From Marifrigoribacter sp047730175 (GTDB lineage: Bacteria > Bacteroidota > Bacteroidia > Flavobacteriales > Flavobacteriaceae): a DNA stretch of 64,000 nucleotides. Under the pieces are notes generated by a model. The model saw nothing but the letters and a program-made list of their open reading frames with translations. It was not told the DNA's origin and ran no database searches. The translations under genes were made by a program, and so were the position numbers. Where the stretch lies: positions 2,666,001-2,730,000 of the forward strand of contig NZ_CP159833.1 of NCBI RefSeq assembly GCF_047730175.1, given 5' to 3'. Within the stretch, counting starts at the first letter, position 1; the number at the start of each line of letters is the position of its first letter. Of this stretch, positions 51,581-60,215 are shown piece by piece.

Positions 51581-52606
51581 TTAAATCTCTTTAATTGCCT
51601 TAATTAATACCTTGTTTTGTTCAGGTGAACCCACTGTTATTCTTAAACAGTTTTTAATTTGTGAGGATCTATTCCTAATAATTATTCCTTTGGATCTTAG
51701 TGTTATAAATATCTTTTCTGAATCTTTAAATTCAACCAACAAGAAGTTAGCTTCTGAAGGATATACTTTGTTAACTGAAGGAATTTGCGATAATAGTTCA
51801 ATCAGAATATCCTTTTCTGAATTTAATAGGTCAATTTGTTCCAATACTTTATTTCTGTTCTTCAGTGTTTTTAAACCTTCAATCTGACTCAACGAGTTTA
51901 CATTGTATGGTGGCTTTATTTTGTTTAAAACAGTAATAAATTGTTCGTTTGCAAAGGCCATTCCTAATCGTAAACCTGCAACACCATAGGCTTTACTCAT
52001 AGTTTGTAGTACAACTAGATTCGGTACTTCTTCAAGTAATGAAATGGCGCTTTCTGTTTTTGAAAAATCTATGTAGGCTTCGTCTACCACTACTACCCCT
52101 TTAAACTTTGAAGCAATTTCTTTAATTCTTGCTAAAGAATATACATTTCCTGTTGGGTTGTTGGGCGAGCAGATAAACAGCAAGCCTTTTGAGTCAATTA
52201 CTTTTAAAATATCTGAACATTCAGGGATTTTAAAATCAGTTGTAAGGTTTATTTTAACCGTTTCAACGTTATTTATAGTAGCTGAAACTTCATACATACC
52301 GTACGTTGGTGGAAAGATGTAAGACTTATCTTCTCCTGGTTCGCAAAATGCTCTAAACAATAAATCGATTGCTTCATCACTTCCATTTCCAATAAAAATT
52401 TGGTTCATAGAGATGTTTTTAAGGGCAGATATCTCTGTTTTAAATGCTGTTTGATTAGGATCAGGATACCGATTGATTTCAGTTTCAAATGGATTTTCAT
52501 TTGCATCCAACCAAATACTTGCCTCTCCTGTAAATTCCTGTCTTGCTGAACTATACGGAGCTAACTTAAACACATTTTTTCGGGTTATATTTTCTATATT
52601 AAACAT
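51581..52606 (-). CDS. hisC: Histidinol-phosphate aminotransferase
   Basis: The 341 aa PLP-dependent aminotransferase of fold type I converts imidazole acetol phosphate to histidinol phosphate. The sequence shows WLDANENPFETEINRYPDP, GNGSDEAIDLLFRAFCEPG, CSPNNPTGN, VVVDEAYIDF and the PLP-lysine loop TMSKAYGVAGLRLG. It overlaps hisD by 8 bases. Confidence 0.96.
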   Translation of the reverse strand: MFNIENITRKNVFKLAPYSSARQEFTGEASIWLDANENPFETEINRYPDPNQTAFKTEISALKNISMNQIFIGNGSDEAIDLLFRAFCEPGEDKSYIFPPTYGMYEVSATINNVETVKINLTTDFKIPECSDILKVIDSKGLLFICSPNNPTGNVYSLARIKEIASKFKGVVVVDEAYIDFSKTESAISLLEEVPNLVVLQTMSKAYGVAGLRLGMAFANEQFITVLNKIKPPYNVNSLSQIEGLKTLKNRNKVLEQIDLLNSEKDILIELLSQIPSVNKVYPSEANFLLVEFKDSEKIFITLRSKGIIIRNRSSQIKNCLRITVGSPEQNKVLIKAIKEI

Positions 52607-53888
52607 TGTTTACATCTTTTAATCTTATGGTTACAGCATTTTTGTGAGCAAATAATTCTTCAGCTTCTGCCATTATTTCTATTGAAGGGCCAATTGCTTT
52701 TATTCCTTCTATACTTAATTTCTGAAACGTGATTTTTTTCTGAAAACTTTCTAAGGATACGCCGCTATAACTTCGTGCAAAGCCATTTGTTGGTAAAGTA
52801 TGGTTGGTTCCACTTGCATAATCTCCTGCACTTTCACAACTATAATTACCAAGAAATACAGAACCAGCATTTACGATGTCATCTATATAGTCTGATGCTG
52901 AATCTGATGCAATAATTAAGTGCTCTGGTGCATATAAATTGCTAAACTTTATACAATCATTGATATTCTTTAAAAGGATAGCTTTGCTATTTAATAATGC
53001 TTTTTTCGCTATTTCAGCCCTTGGTAATTCAACAACTTGTTTTTCGAGTTCAATTAAACTTTGAGTTAACACCGTTTCCTTGTCTGATAACAATATCACT
53101 TGACTGTCAGCTCCATGTTCGGCTTGCGATAGTAGATCTGCAGCAATGTATGCTGGGTTTCCAGTGGTATCCGCTATAATTAAAACTTCACTCGGTCCGG
53201 CTGGCATATCAATAGCAATTCCACTTTGTTGAATCAACTCTTTCGCTTTAGTAACAAACTGATTTCCAGGTCCAAAAATCTTATACATTTGAGGAACGGT
53301 TTCTGTACCGAAAGCCATTGCAGCAATAGCTTGCGCTCCTCCAATTTTATATATTTTACTTATTCCAATTAAATTAGCGGTATATACTATTGCTGGGCTT
53401 ACTTTTCCTTGTTTATTAGCTGGAGTGCATAGTATTACTTCTTTACAATTTGCAAGTATTGCAGGAATACCAAGCATTAATACGGTAGAAAATAGAGGTG
53501 CTGAACCTCCAGGAATATAAAGCCCTACTTTTTCTATACCAACAGCTTTTCTCCAGCATTGAACACCTTTTGTTGTTTCTATAATAGCCTCATCTACAAA
53601 TTGAGCCTTGTGAAAGGCTTCAATATTCTGTTTTGCAATATTAATTGCTTGTTTCAGTTCATCAGTTACGAGTTGATTGGCGCTGTCAATTTCTGATTTG
53701 GAAACTAAAAACGTTTTTAAATCAACTTTATCAAATCTTTTTGAATATGATTTAAGCGCTTTATCGCCATTTAACCTAACATCATTTAGTATTGCCTGAA
53801 CAGTTTGGTTAAGGTTGTCCTTATTAATAGTTTGTCGTTCTGTTAAGGCTTCCCATTTTTCTTGATTTATGTTTTTAAATACTTTCAT
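52599..53888 (-). CDS. hisD: Histidinol dehydrogenase
   Basis: The 429 aa Zn enzyme oxidises histidinol to histidine in two NAD-dependent steps. Signatures are GLYIPGGSAPLFSTVLML, KIYKIGGAQAIAAMAFGT, the GPGNQFVTKAKELIQ stretch, IDMPAGPSEVLIIAD, LLSQAEHGADSQ (Zn His) and YAPEHLIIAS (catalytic Glu/His), then SAGDYASGTNHTLPT. Its ATG overlaps the hisG stop by one base (TAATG). Confidence 0.97.
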   Translation of the reverse strand: MKVFKNINQEKWEALTERQTINKDNLNQTVQAILNDVRLNGDKALKSYSKRFDKVDLKTFLVSKSEIDSANQLVTDELKQAINIAKQNIEAFHKAQFVDEAIIETTKGVQCWRKAVGIEKVGLYIPGGSAPLFSTVLMLGIPAILANCKEVILCTPANKQGKVSPAIVYTANLIGISKIYKIGGAQAIAAMAFGTETVPQMYKIFGPGNQFVTKAKELIQQSGIAIDMPAGPSEVLIIADTTGNPAYIAADLLSQAEHGADSQVILLSDKETVLTQSLIELEKQVVELPRAEIAKKALLNSKAILLKNINDCIKFSNLYAPEHLIIASDSASDYIDDIVNAGSVFLGNYSCESAGDYASGTNHTLPTNGFARSYSGVSLESFQKKITFQKLSIEGIKAIGPSIEIMAEAEELFAHKNAVTIRLKDVNNV

Positions 53889-54745
53889 TATAACACCATT
53901 TTATCTATTGGAACAATCAGAATACCTTCAGCTCCAGCATTTTTTAATTTATCAATAACATCCCATAATTTGGTTTCATCAATTACACTATGTAATGAAC
54001 TCCAGCCTTCTTCTGCTAAGGGTAACACTGTTGGGCTTTTTAAAACAGGGAGAATTTTACTTACTTCAGCAATTTTTGAGTTGGGTAAATTCATTAATAC
54101 ATACTTAGTATTTTTTGCCCTTAACACTGCTTTCATTCTAAAAAGCAATTTTTCTAAAATCTGTTCTTGCTCTATTTTAATATTAGGAGATTTTGCCAAT
54201 ACTGCTTCCGATCTAAGAATCACTTTTGTTTCTCTTAATCCATTTTTAAACAGTGTACTTCCTGAACTTACAATATCACAAATACCATCTGCTAAGCCAA
54301 TATTTGGTGCTATTTCTACTGAACCAGAAATGGTGTGTATTTCAGCATTAATATTATTTGCTTCTAGGAAGTTGTTTAATGTGTTTGGATAAGATGTCGC
54401 GATTTTCTTGCCTTCAAAATAACTCAATGAATCATCTTCTACTTCCTTTGGTACAGCAAGAGAGACCTTGCACTTTGAAAAACCTAGCTTCTCAACTATA
54501 TCTAGATCATTTTGTTTCTCAATTAGAAGGTTTTCGCCAATAATTGCGATATCTACAACTCCATCCTCTAGGTATTGAGGTATATCTGAATTTCTCAAAT
54601 AAAGAATTTCCAAAGGAAAATTTGGAGCTGTAACTTTTAGTTGGTCTTTCCCATTATCGATAGAGATACCACAATCTTTAAGTAGTTGAAGGGAGTCTTG
54701 ATTTAATCTTCCGCTTTTTTGAACTGCAATTTTTAGTTTACTCAT
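53888..54745 (-). CDS. hisG: ATP phosphoribosyltransferase, long form
   Basis: HisG joins ATP and PRPP, the first and feedback-controlled step of histidine synthesis. At 285 aa it is the long (HisG-L) form with a C-terminal ACT-like regulatory domain (about 210-285), so no HisZ is needed. Seen: IAVQKSGRLNQDSLQLL, YLEDGVVDIAIIGENLL, KIATSYPNTLNNFL and DIVSSGSTLFKNGL (PRPP loop). The first nine bases of GAGTAAACT form one arm of an inverted repeat that can sequester the start codon (54735-54772). Expression is probably controlled by the upstream leader. Confidence 0.96.
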   Translation of the reverse strand: MSKLKIAVQKSGRLNQDSLQLLKDCGISIDNGKDQLKVTAPNFPLEILYLRNSDIPQYLEDGVVDIAIIGENLLIEKQNDLDIVEKLGFSKCKVSLAVPKEVEDDSLSYFEGKKIATSYPNTLNNFLEANNINAEIHTISGSVEIAPNIGLADGICDIVSSGSTLFKNGLRETKVILRSEAVLAKSPNIKIEQEQILEKLLFRMKAVLRAKNTKYVLMNLPNSKIAEVSKILPVLKSPTVLPLAEEGWSSLHSVIDETKLWDVIDKLKNAGAEGILIVPIDKMVL

Positions 54746-54772
54746 TTTTTTAATTATAAGTCTGAGTAAACT
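54735..54772 (-). promoter_or_regulatory. Inverted repeat over the hisG start codon
   Basis: In the RNA, AGUUUACUC (54772-54764) can pair with GAGUAAACU (54743-54735), 9 bp with a loop of 20 bases. The second arm begins at the G of the hisG AUG. If formed, this hairpin would hide the translation start. The same UUUACUC segment can instead pair with GUCUGAGUAAA in the upstream terminator arm (54819-54809), 11 bp. Confidence 0.6.
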
Positions 54773-54785
54773 TTTAAGGTGATTA

Positions 54786-54826
54786 TATAAAACAAAAAAC
54801 CCGTCTGATTTACTCAGACGGGTTTT
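54786..54826 (-). terminator. his operon attenuator terminator
   Basis: On the minus strand AAAACCCGTCTGA, loop GTAAA, TCAGACGGGTTTT form a perfect 13 bp stem followed by TTGTTTT, an intrinsic terminator placed 41 bases before hisG and 25 bases after the leader-peptide stop codon. Its 5' arm CGUCUGAG (54820-54813) can pair with CUCAGGCG (54871-54864) in the leader coding region (8 bp, one G-U) as an antiterminator. Confidence 0.9.
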
Positions 54827-54851
54827 GAAATATTATTGATTTATACATATA

Positions 54852-54914
54852 TCATCTCCTGCTCGCCTGAGGGCTAGTATGAAAATGATGATGATGTAGT
54901 TGTTTAAAATTCAT
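54852..54914 (-). CDS. hisL: His-rich leader peptide of the his operon
   Basis: A 20-codon ORF on the minus strand starts MNFKQL, continues HHHHFH and ends TSPQASRR before TGA. Five His codons among six neighbouring codons (codons 7-10 and 12), placed before an intrinsic terminator and hisG, are the mark of ribosome-mediated attenuation. When charged His-tRNA is scarce the ribosome would stall here and leave codons 15-17 free to form the antiterminator. A ribosome that reaches the stop would cover them and allow the terminator. A -7 box lies at 54944-54937, 23 bases upstream. Confidence 0.9.
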   Translation of the reverse strand: MNFKQLHHHHFHTSPQASRR

Positions 54915-54936
54915 TATTTGATTTCTTAATCAGTGA

Positions 54937-54944
54937 CAAAACTA
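54937..54944 (-). promoter_or_regulatory. Putative -7 box for the his operon
   Basis: On the minus strand this reads TAGTTTTG, a match to TAnnTTTG, 22 bases before the leader-peptide ATG. No clear -33 element is seen. Confidence 0.5.
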
Positions 54945-55091
54945 CAGAGATTATTTTAATAATAAAAATTAGTTAGGTTAATAATTCAAAGCTGAATTAT
55001 TTGAGGGAGACTTAATAGTCAGCTATTCACATTACACAGTAGTTTACTACTAGTAATTACTCGATAAAAAATAATTCCGTCCATTTAGTAG

Positions 55092-55099
55092 TATATTTG
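55092..55099 (+). promoter_or_regulatory. Putative -7 box for the DEAD-box-like gene
   Basis: TATATTTG fits TAnnTTTG and lies 47 bases before the ATG at 55147, divergent from the his promoter. Confidence 0.45.
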
Positions 55100-55146
55100 C
55101 CGTAGTAATTTTGACTATTACGCTAAATTTTACCTTTTTAATTCTT

Positions 55147-55758
55147 ATGCCTTTTAAAAAATTACATCCCGATATACAAGAAAAACTAGAATCTCTAGAA
55201 ATAATAACACCTACATCTTTTCAACGTAAAAGTATTCCTGTAATAAAAAGTGGTGCGAATGTCTTTTGTACGGCTTCAAAAGGTAGTGGGAAAACAACCA
55301 CGCTTATACTTACTACCTTGCAAAAATTAAAATGTGAAGTAGTGGGAAATGCTCCAAGGGCTATAATTCTTGTAGAAAATAAAGATAGAGCCTTGGAGTT
55401 ATATGATGCATTTTCATCATTTGCTAAATATAATTCCTTACGAGTGTATGCAAGCCATGAACATCTACATATTGATATGCAACGATCAGAAATTTTTGTG
55501 GGTGTAGATATTCTTATTTCCACTCCCAAGACATTGAATAAGTTGTTTTTATTAAATGGAGTAAATACTTCTCAATTAATGATGTTTAGTATCGACGACG
55601 CTGAGTTTCTAGTTCAACAATCAGCATATGCAGCGTTAATGTCTATTTCTGAAAGTGTTAAAAAATGCCAGTATGTATTATATTCAGAAAAAATGAATCC
55701 AAAACTAAAACGTTTTGAGTCTTATTTTATGGAACACTCAAGAATAATCACTGCCTGA
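55147..55758 (+). CDS. Single-domain, degenerate DEAD-box protein
   Basis: The 203 aa protein covers only the first RecA-like domain of a DEAD-box RNA helicase. Q motif: ITPTSFQRKSIPVIKSG. Walker A: TASKGSGKTTTL. Motif Ib-like: DILISTPKTLNKLF. Motif II is SIDDAEF instead of DEAD, and motif III is not clearly kept (LYSEKM). The second RecA domain is absent, with no frameshifted continuation before the next gene. It is unlikely to be an active helicase; an RNA-binding or regulatory role is possible. The ATG at 55147 (MPFKKLHPDIQ) fits the family; an upstream in-frame start adds unrelated residues. Confidence 0.8.
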   Translation: MPFKKLHPDIQEKLESLEIITPTSFQRKSIPVIKSGANVFCTASKGSGKTTTLILTTLQKLKCEVVGNAPRAIILVENKDRALELYDAFSSFAKYNSLRVYASHEHLHIDMQRSEIFVGVDILISTPKTLNKLFLLNGVNTSQLMMFSIDDAEFLVQQSAYAALMSISESVKKCQYVLYSEKMNPKLKRFESYFMEHSRIITA

Positions 55759-55807
55759 TTTATACGTTCTTATTTGCTATAATTCCCTAATAAAAAACAA
55801 AGACACG

Positions 55808-56449
55808 ATGATCCCCAAACTACATTATATATCTCAAGGAAGTTCTCCAAAAGAACACCTGGAAAATATCCAAAATGCCTGTTCATCTGGTTCAGAATTA
55901 GTGCAATTACGTTTGAAAAATGTTTCAGAAAAAAACTATTTAAAATGTGCAATTGAAGCTAGAGAAATCACATCGCTTTTTCAAACCAGATTACTAATTA
56001 ACGATCATTATAAAATAGCAAAAGAAGTTAAAGCAGATGGTGTACATTTAGAAAAAACAGGCTCCTGCCCTACTGTTGCTAGAAAACATATATACACTTG
56101 GCAAATTATTGGCGGAACTGCAAATACCTTGCAAGATTGCGAAACATTAATTGATAAAGAAGTCGATTATATAGCTTTAGGCCCTTTTAGGTTTGTATCA
56201 ACCAAAGATATTGCACCTACCCTATTAGGTTTAAATGGGTTTACCGCAATAATAGAAGCCTTGAAAACTGAAACGCCTATTATTGGTTTTGGAGGCATCA
56301 CTACAAAAGATGTTACAGCAATATTAGAAACGGGTATACCTGGAATTGCGGTATCTGAAGAAATTACTCGCGATTTTAATACCGTTAGAATATTTAATCA
56401 ATTACTAAACGCATCCTCAACAGCAGAGCAACGATATACGTTTAAATAA
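55808..56449 (+). CDS. ThiE-like thiamine phosphate synthase family protein
   Basis: The 213 aa (beta/alpha)8 barrel has ThiE/TenI features: ELVQLRLKN, TRLLINDHYKIAKEVKADGVHLEK, IGGTANTLQDC (in place of GxSxH), DYIALGPFRFVSTKD and IIGFGGITTKDV. ThiE couples the thiazole and pyrimidine phosphates. No other thi gene and no TPP riboswitch lie next to it, so it may be a second, stand-alone copy or a TenI-type protein. Confidence 0.8.
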   Translation: MIPKLHYISQGSSPKEHLENIQNACSSGSELVQLRLKNVSEKNYLKCAIEAREITSLFQTRLLINDHYKIAKEVKADGVHLEKTGSCPTVARKHIYTWQIIGGTANTLQDCETLIDKEVDYIALGPFRFVSTKDIAPTLLGLNGFTAIIEALKTETPIIGFGGITTKDVTAILETGIPGIAVSEEITRDFNTVRIFNQLLNASSTAEQRYTFK

Positions 56450-56521
56450 ATTAGTTGGACTTAAGAAAATGTACAGTGTCCCTTTTTTAGCTAACTACCA
56501 ATTTTTGAATTTATGAATCAA

Positions 56522-57475
56522 CTATATTGATTTCTCGCTGTTTAATATTTCTTTTACAGCCTGTTGATATCGTATAGGATTGGTTGCTTTTTTGATCTTT
56601 TTATAGGTTTTTTGTGGATTGGAAAAAGAACGTGAAAAGTATTCCCAAAAACCTAACATCTTCATTTTTATAGGGGTTGGACCAGATAAAGCAGCATCGT
56701 ATTGTTGGTAAATTTCGTTATGAAATGCTTCAAACAATTCCCAACGATTCTTAGGATATTCAGACGTATTATTTTTTATCATACTTGGCAAAAACGGATC
56801 AGCAATTAAGCCACGACCAATCATAAAATGATCAATACTAGGGAAACGCTCTTGCATTTTTTTAAACTGTTCTACATTCGTTATATCGCCATTATAATAT
56901 AGTTTGTGTTTTGCTACATCTATACATTTTTGAAATGCCTCTAAATCAACACCTCCTTTGTACAATTGTTTTCCAATACGGGCATGGATAGCAATGTTTT
57001 TTAGTGGATATTTATCTAGAATAGGAAAAGTGTGTAGTATTTCTTCACTGTTTTCGTAGCCCATTCTCATCTTCATAGAGACCAAAATATCAGTTTCACT
57101 GTGAGCGCGTTGTAATATGGCATCTATTTTATTTGGATCACAGATTAAACCTGAACCCATTCCACGATTTGTAACCATTGGATATGGACAGCCTAAATTC
57201 CAATTAAGTTCTTTATAACCAAACTGTTGCACGTATTTAGCAACAAATAAAAACTCTTCAGCATCATTTGTAATTACTTGCGGTATCACTTCTAAGGTAG
57301 TATTGTGTTCTGGCAATAAATCACGTTCGTAGGAGGATTTAACTTTCATTTTACCATTTAAACGAATATAAGGCGCATAAAAAGTATCGATACCACCAAA
57401 ATATTTGTTTTGTGCATTCCTAAAACGAAAATCGGTAAAACCTTGTAAAGGGGATGATAAAAGTGTAAAACTCAT
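56522..57475 (-). CDS. tRNA-dihydrouridine synthase
   Basis: The 317 aa FMN enzyme reduces uridine in the tRNA D-loop. Seen: LLSSPLQGFTDFRFRNAQNKYFG-type start (SSPLQGFTDFRFRN), IPQVITNDAEEF, and the catalytic Cys in LNWNLGCPYPMVTNRGMGSG. Later elements are VSMKMRMGYEN, IHARIGKQLYKGGVDLEAF, YNGDITNVEQF and MIGRGLIADPFL. The subtype (DusA/B/C) is not certain; the length and short C-terminal helical domain are closest to DusC-like proteins. Confidence 0.92.
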   Translation of the reverse strand: MSFTLLSSPLQGFTDFRFRNAQNKYFGGIDTFYAPYIRLNGKMKVKSSYERDLLPEHNTTLEVIPQVITNDAEEFLFVAKYVQQFGYKELNWNLGCPYPMVTNRGMGSGLICDPNKIDAILQRAHSETDILVSMKMRMGYENSEEILHTFPILDKYPLKNIAIHARIGKQLYKGGVDLEAFQKCIDVAKHKLYYNGDITNVEQFKKMQERFPSIDHFMIGRGLIADPFLPSMIKNNTSEYPKNRWELFEAFHNEIYQQYDAALSGPTPIKMKMLGFWEYFSRSFSNPQKTYKKIKKATNPIRYQQAVKEILNSEKSI

Positions 57476-57513
57476 AGTTTATTTAGTCATAACTAATTCA
57501 ATGGATGTCCAGT

Positions 57514-59433
57514 CTATATTTTTGTGATAACAATTGTTTTCTTTCCAAAGGAATATATAATTTCCTCTATTTGATCTATTATAAAATCAGATTGATTATT
57601 CGTTGTTACCATAATGTTTTCTTCTTTTCCTGAATCAATATCCAAACGTAAAATTTGGTTTGTTTCGTCTTCGCTATTAGGCACAACAATAATCATTGTG
57701 TTATTATCTTCTTGTTCTTTTTTTAAGCGGTTAAAAATATTTTCAAGATTACTGCCTAAGCCCAATGAATTTAAGGTTTTATATTTATCCCTGCTGCTTT
57801 TATAATCATTGTAAGTACCATATAAACTAGAAACAGTACCTGTAGCAAAGCCAATATCTTGCGAAATCAATACACTTTTTGCCGTTTCGTTTATTTGATT
57901 TGAAACAAAGCCGACCCCAGCTTTATAGGTGCTTAATCCACGCCTACCCCAATACAAGGTATTGTTGAAAAACGCTTTTTCTTGGATGGAAGCATATTCC
58001 TTTTTATATATTAAATCTCCTGAAGTCTCGAACAAATAAAACCTATTGTTCTGATGTAAAAAATAACCATTCTCTCGTATTTTTAAAGCTGGAGCTTCTC
58101 GTCCAAAATCGAACGTATATAGTGACGAAGGTGTTTCTGTTGCTTTACTATTGAAAATATACAGCTCATTATCATTATACACTGGAAATTGTTCTTGGGT
58201 TTCATCGTACCACACTTGATAGTTTTGCTCATCCAGCTTGAGGTTTCTACTAAAAAAATCAGCATCATTTAGGATTAAATCTTCTGCCCATATTTTGGTG
58301 CCATCTTCAAGAGTAACCACATTTACAAAAGAAGGTGTTAGATACATTGCATGCGATTCATTACTGAAAATATGAATAGGAGTTTCGCTACTGGAATAGC
58401 CTATTCTTACTGGATTTTCCCAGACTTTTTTACCTTCGGTATTTACCTTAGTTAAAAACTTTTCTTGTACTACTAAATACCCGTCGATTACTGGAGTTAT
58501 TTTTTTAATAAGAGGCAATGACTCTGATTTTTCCCAATGTTTTTCTCCCGTTTCAGTATTGATAATATTGAATCCTTTGGAAGTAATGGCAATCAATCTA
58601 TCGGTATCGATAACTGTTTCAACAAGGTTTCCTAAAATGGTTACTGGTGTTTTCCAAACCTCGGTCATAGATTGAACTGATAGCGCAGAAATTGCCGTTT
58701 CATTATTAAGTTTTTTTAACTTGATACTATTTGAAAATACAAACAAGGTATCTTTATTTAATGTGATTGATTGCACCCCATTTTGTTCAAAAGCTATGGT
58801 TCCTGTTTTGCGATCTATTTTCAATAAATGCCTGTTTTTCAACCAAATAATATTCTGATCCGTATCTAATAAAATTTGTTCTTTATCAAACAAAGACCCT
58901 TTTACTCGTTTATAAAAATTGTTTTGAGTTAATTTGGTTTCCCATAGCTTATTTCCTGTTTCATAATTATATAAGCCAATCTCCAACTCATCATTCTTTA
59001 TACCGTCGACTAATACTGCCTTCAGTTTTGGTATTAATAAGGTATTATTTACAGCTACAAAGTCTTCTTTTTCTGAATTAAACAATATTTTTCCAGTCGT
59101 TACATTAAAAAGAACCCTAGAAACACCTTTAGCTCCAAAAGCATTTGAGAGCAGACTAGAGTTAATTAATGGCTTCTTTTCAAAAAGAATATAGGGTGTA
59201 AAAGGAATTTCCTTATAAGAAAAGAAATCAATTTTTTTAAGTGCTTCATTTTTCCAAGCTATTTGTTGATTATCAGGGTTTATTCCATACACTGCAGCTT
59301 TCGTTTTAATTAAAACCGTACCTGTGTAATTATTTATTAGTTTTCCTTTTATTTTATTTTTTAGTGTTACTTCTTCTTGTGAAAAAAGAGTAAAACCACA
59401 AAGCAAAAACAGAAATAATAGGGCTTTTTTCAT
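57514..59433 (-). CDS. Exported PQQ-like beta-propeller protein
   Basis: The 639 aa exported protein has a signal peptide ending in CGFTLFSQ. The body has repeated blades of the PQQ-enzyme/BamB type: VLIKTKAAVYGINPDNQQIAWKNE, VTTGKILFNSEKEDFV, YETGNKLWETKLTQN, DTDRLIAITSKGFNIINTETG and ITLEDGTKIW-like. No catalytic or cofactor residues are visible. It probably serves as a periplasmic binding or scaffold protein. The function is unknown. Confidence 0.72.
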   Translation of the reverse strand: MKKALLFLFLLCGFTLFSQEEVTLKNKIKGKLINNYTGTVLIKTKAAVYGINPDNQQIAWKNEALKKIDFFSYKEIPFTPYILFEKKPLINSSLLSNAFGAKGVSRVLFNVTTGKILFNSEKEDFVAVNNTLLIPKLKAVLVDGIKNDELEIGLYNYETGNKLWETKLTQNNFYKRVKGSLFDKEQILLDTDQNIIWLKNRHLLKIDRKTGTIAFEQNGVQSITLNKDTLFVFSNSIKLKKLNNETAISALSVQSMTEVWKTPVTILGNLVETVIDTDRLIAITSKGFNIINTETGEKHWEKSESLPLIKKITPVIDGYLVVQEKFLTKVNTEGKKVWENPVRIGYSSSETPIHIFSNESHAMYLTPSFVNVVTLEDGTKIWAEDLILNDADFFSRNLKLDEQNYQVWYDETQEQFPVYNDNELYIFNSKATETPSSLYTFDFGREAPALKIRENGYFLHQNNRFYLFETSGDLIYKKEYASIQEKAFFNNTLYWGRRGLSTYKAGVGFVSNQINETAKSVLISQDIGFATGTVSSLYGTYNDYKSSRDKYKTLNSLGLGSNLENIFNRLKKEQEDNNTMIIVVPNSEDETNQILRLDIDSGKEENIMVTTNNQSDFIIDQIEEIIYSFGKKTIVITKI

Positions 59434-59576
59434 TCTTGTGTTAATTGGTTTTGTTTTATAGGTTTTCTAATGAATAGATGATTCCTGCAATTTACTTTTT
59501 AAAAAGAAATTACAGAAATGTAATTGAAAATATATCTAAGTAGTTTTAAAAAATATAGCTCGAAAAAATCTAAACT

Positions 59577-60146
59577 TTAATCCTTCCAACCCCAAGGAGC
59601 CTCAGGTTCAGGAACAGATTTAGTAAGATCCATCACCACTTTAAAAATACGATCAGTCCCTAATCTTTTTAAATTATAGGTAAATGCTTTTTCGTCAATG
59701 GTGATCCACCATACATTCGTCGCTGCGGCAGGTATTATTTCTTGTGTATGAACATCTGCAGGGAAAAACTGGATGTCTGCTTTACCAACATTACTCGCGG
59801 TACCTCCATAAAAGTTAATCTCATTTTCGGTTCCATCTTCGTGGCGGTGGTCGTGTTTTAGTGTAATTATACCTTGATCCATTGTTAGAATCCAAGTTCG
59901 TGATTTATCTTCCCCAACATAGAAAGGGATTTTCATCTCATTATCACTACACCCTCTAACGTGCATAAGCAGTTTCTTTCCTCCAAAGGCCTCATCTTCT
60001 TCTGGCAATACCAATATTCCTTCAAAGGCTTTACCGCAATGTGATTTTAAGACATTCCAAAAGGTTTCCGAAGGATTTTCTTCTTGGGATAGTACTGGGA
60101 AAGCAATTAAAAATATAATCAGATATAATGCCTGTTTTAGTGTCAT
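59577..60146 (-). CDS. Exported protein of unknown function
   Basis: The 189 aa protein has a signal peptide ending in FPVLSQ. The mature part reads ETFWNVLKSHCGKAFEGILVLP, HVRGCSDNEMKIPFYVGEDKSRTWIL, ITLKHDHRHEDGTENEINFYGG, a possible small beta-barrel or lipocalin-like fold with two Cys. The DHRHEDG stretch might bind metal. I do not recognise a characterised family. A -7 box lies just upstream at 60176-60169. Confidence 0.7.
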   Translation of the reverse strand: MTLKQALYLIIFLIAFPVLSQEENPSETFWNVLKSHCGKAFEGILVLPEEDEAFGGKKLLMHVRGCSDNEMKIPFYVGEDKSRTWILTMDQGIITLKHDHRHEDGTENEINFYGGTASNVGKADIQFFPADVHTQEIIPAAATNVWWITIDEKAFTYNLKRLGTDRIFKVVMDLTKSVPEPEAPWGWKD

Positions 60147-60168
60147 AATGAAGTATTTGTTATGATCT

Positions 60169-60176
60169 CAAATGTA
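60169..60176 (-). promoter_or_regulatory. Putative -7 box for the exported protein gene
   Basis: On the minus strand this reads TACATTTG, matching TAnnTTTG, 22 bases before the ATG at 60146. Confidence 0.45.
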
Positions 60177-60215
60177 TGGAATAAAGGAGAATTAATTAAA
60201 ATCAATTTTATTCAT

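Noticed and set aside
55760..55807. TPP riboswitch before the ThiE-like gene
   Set aside because: The gap of under 50 bases is far too short and lacks the conserved THI-box sequence.
56455..56500. Terminator after the ThiE-like gene (GGAC...GTCC before a T run)
   Set aside because: The stem is only 4 bp with a long loop, too weak to support.
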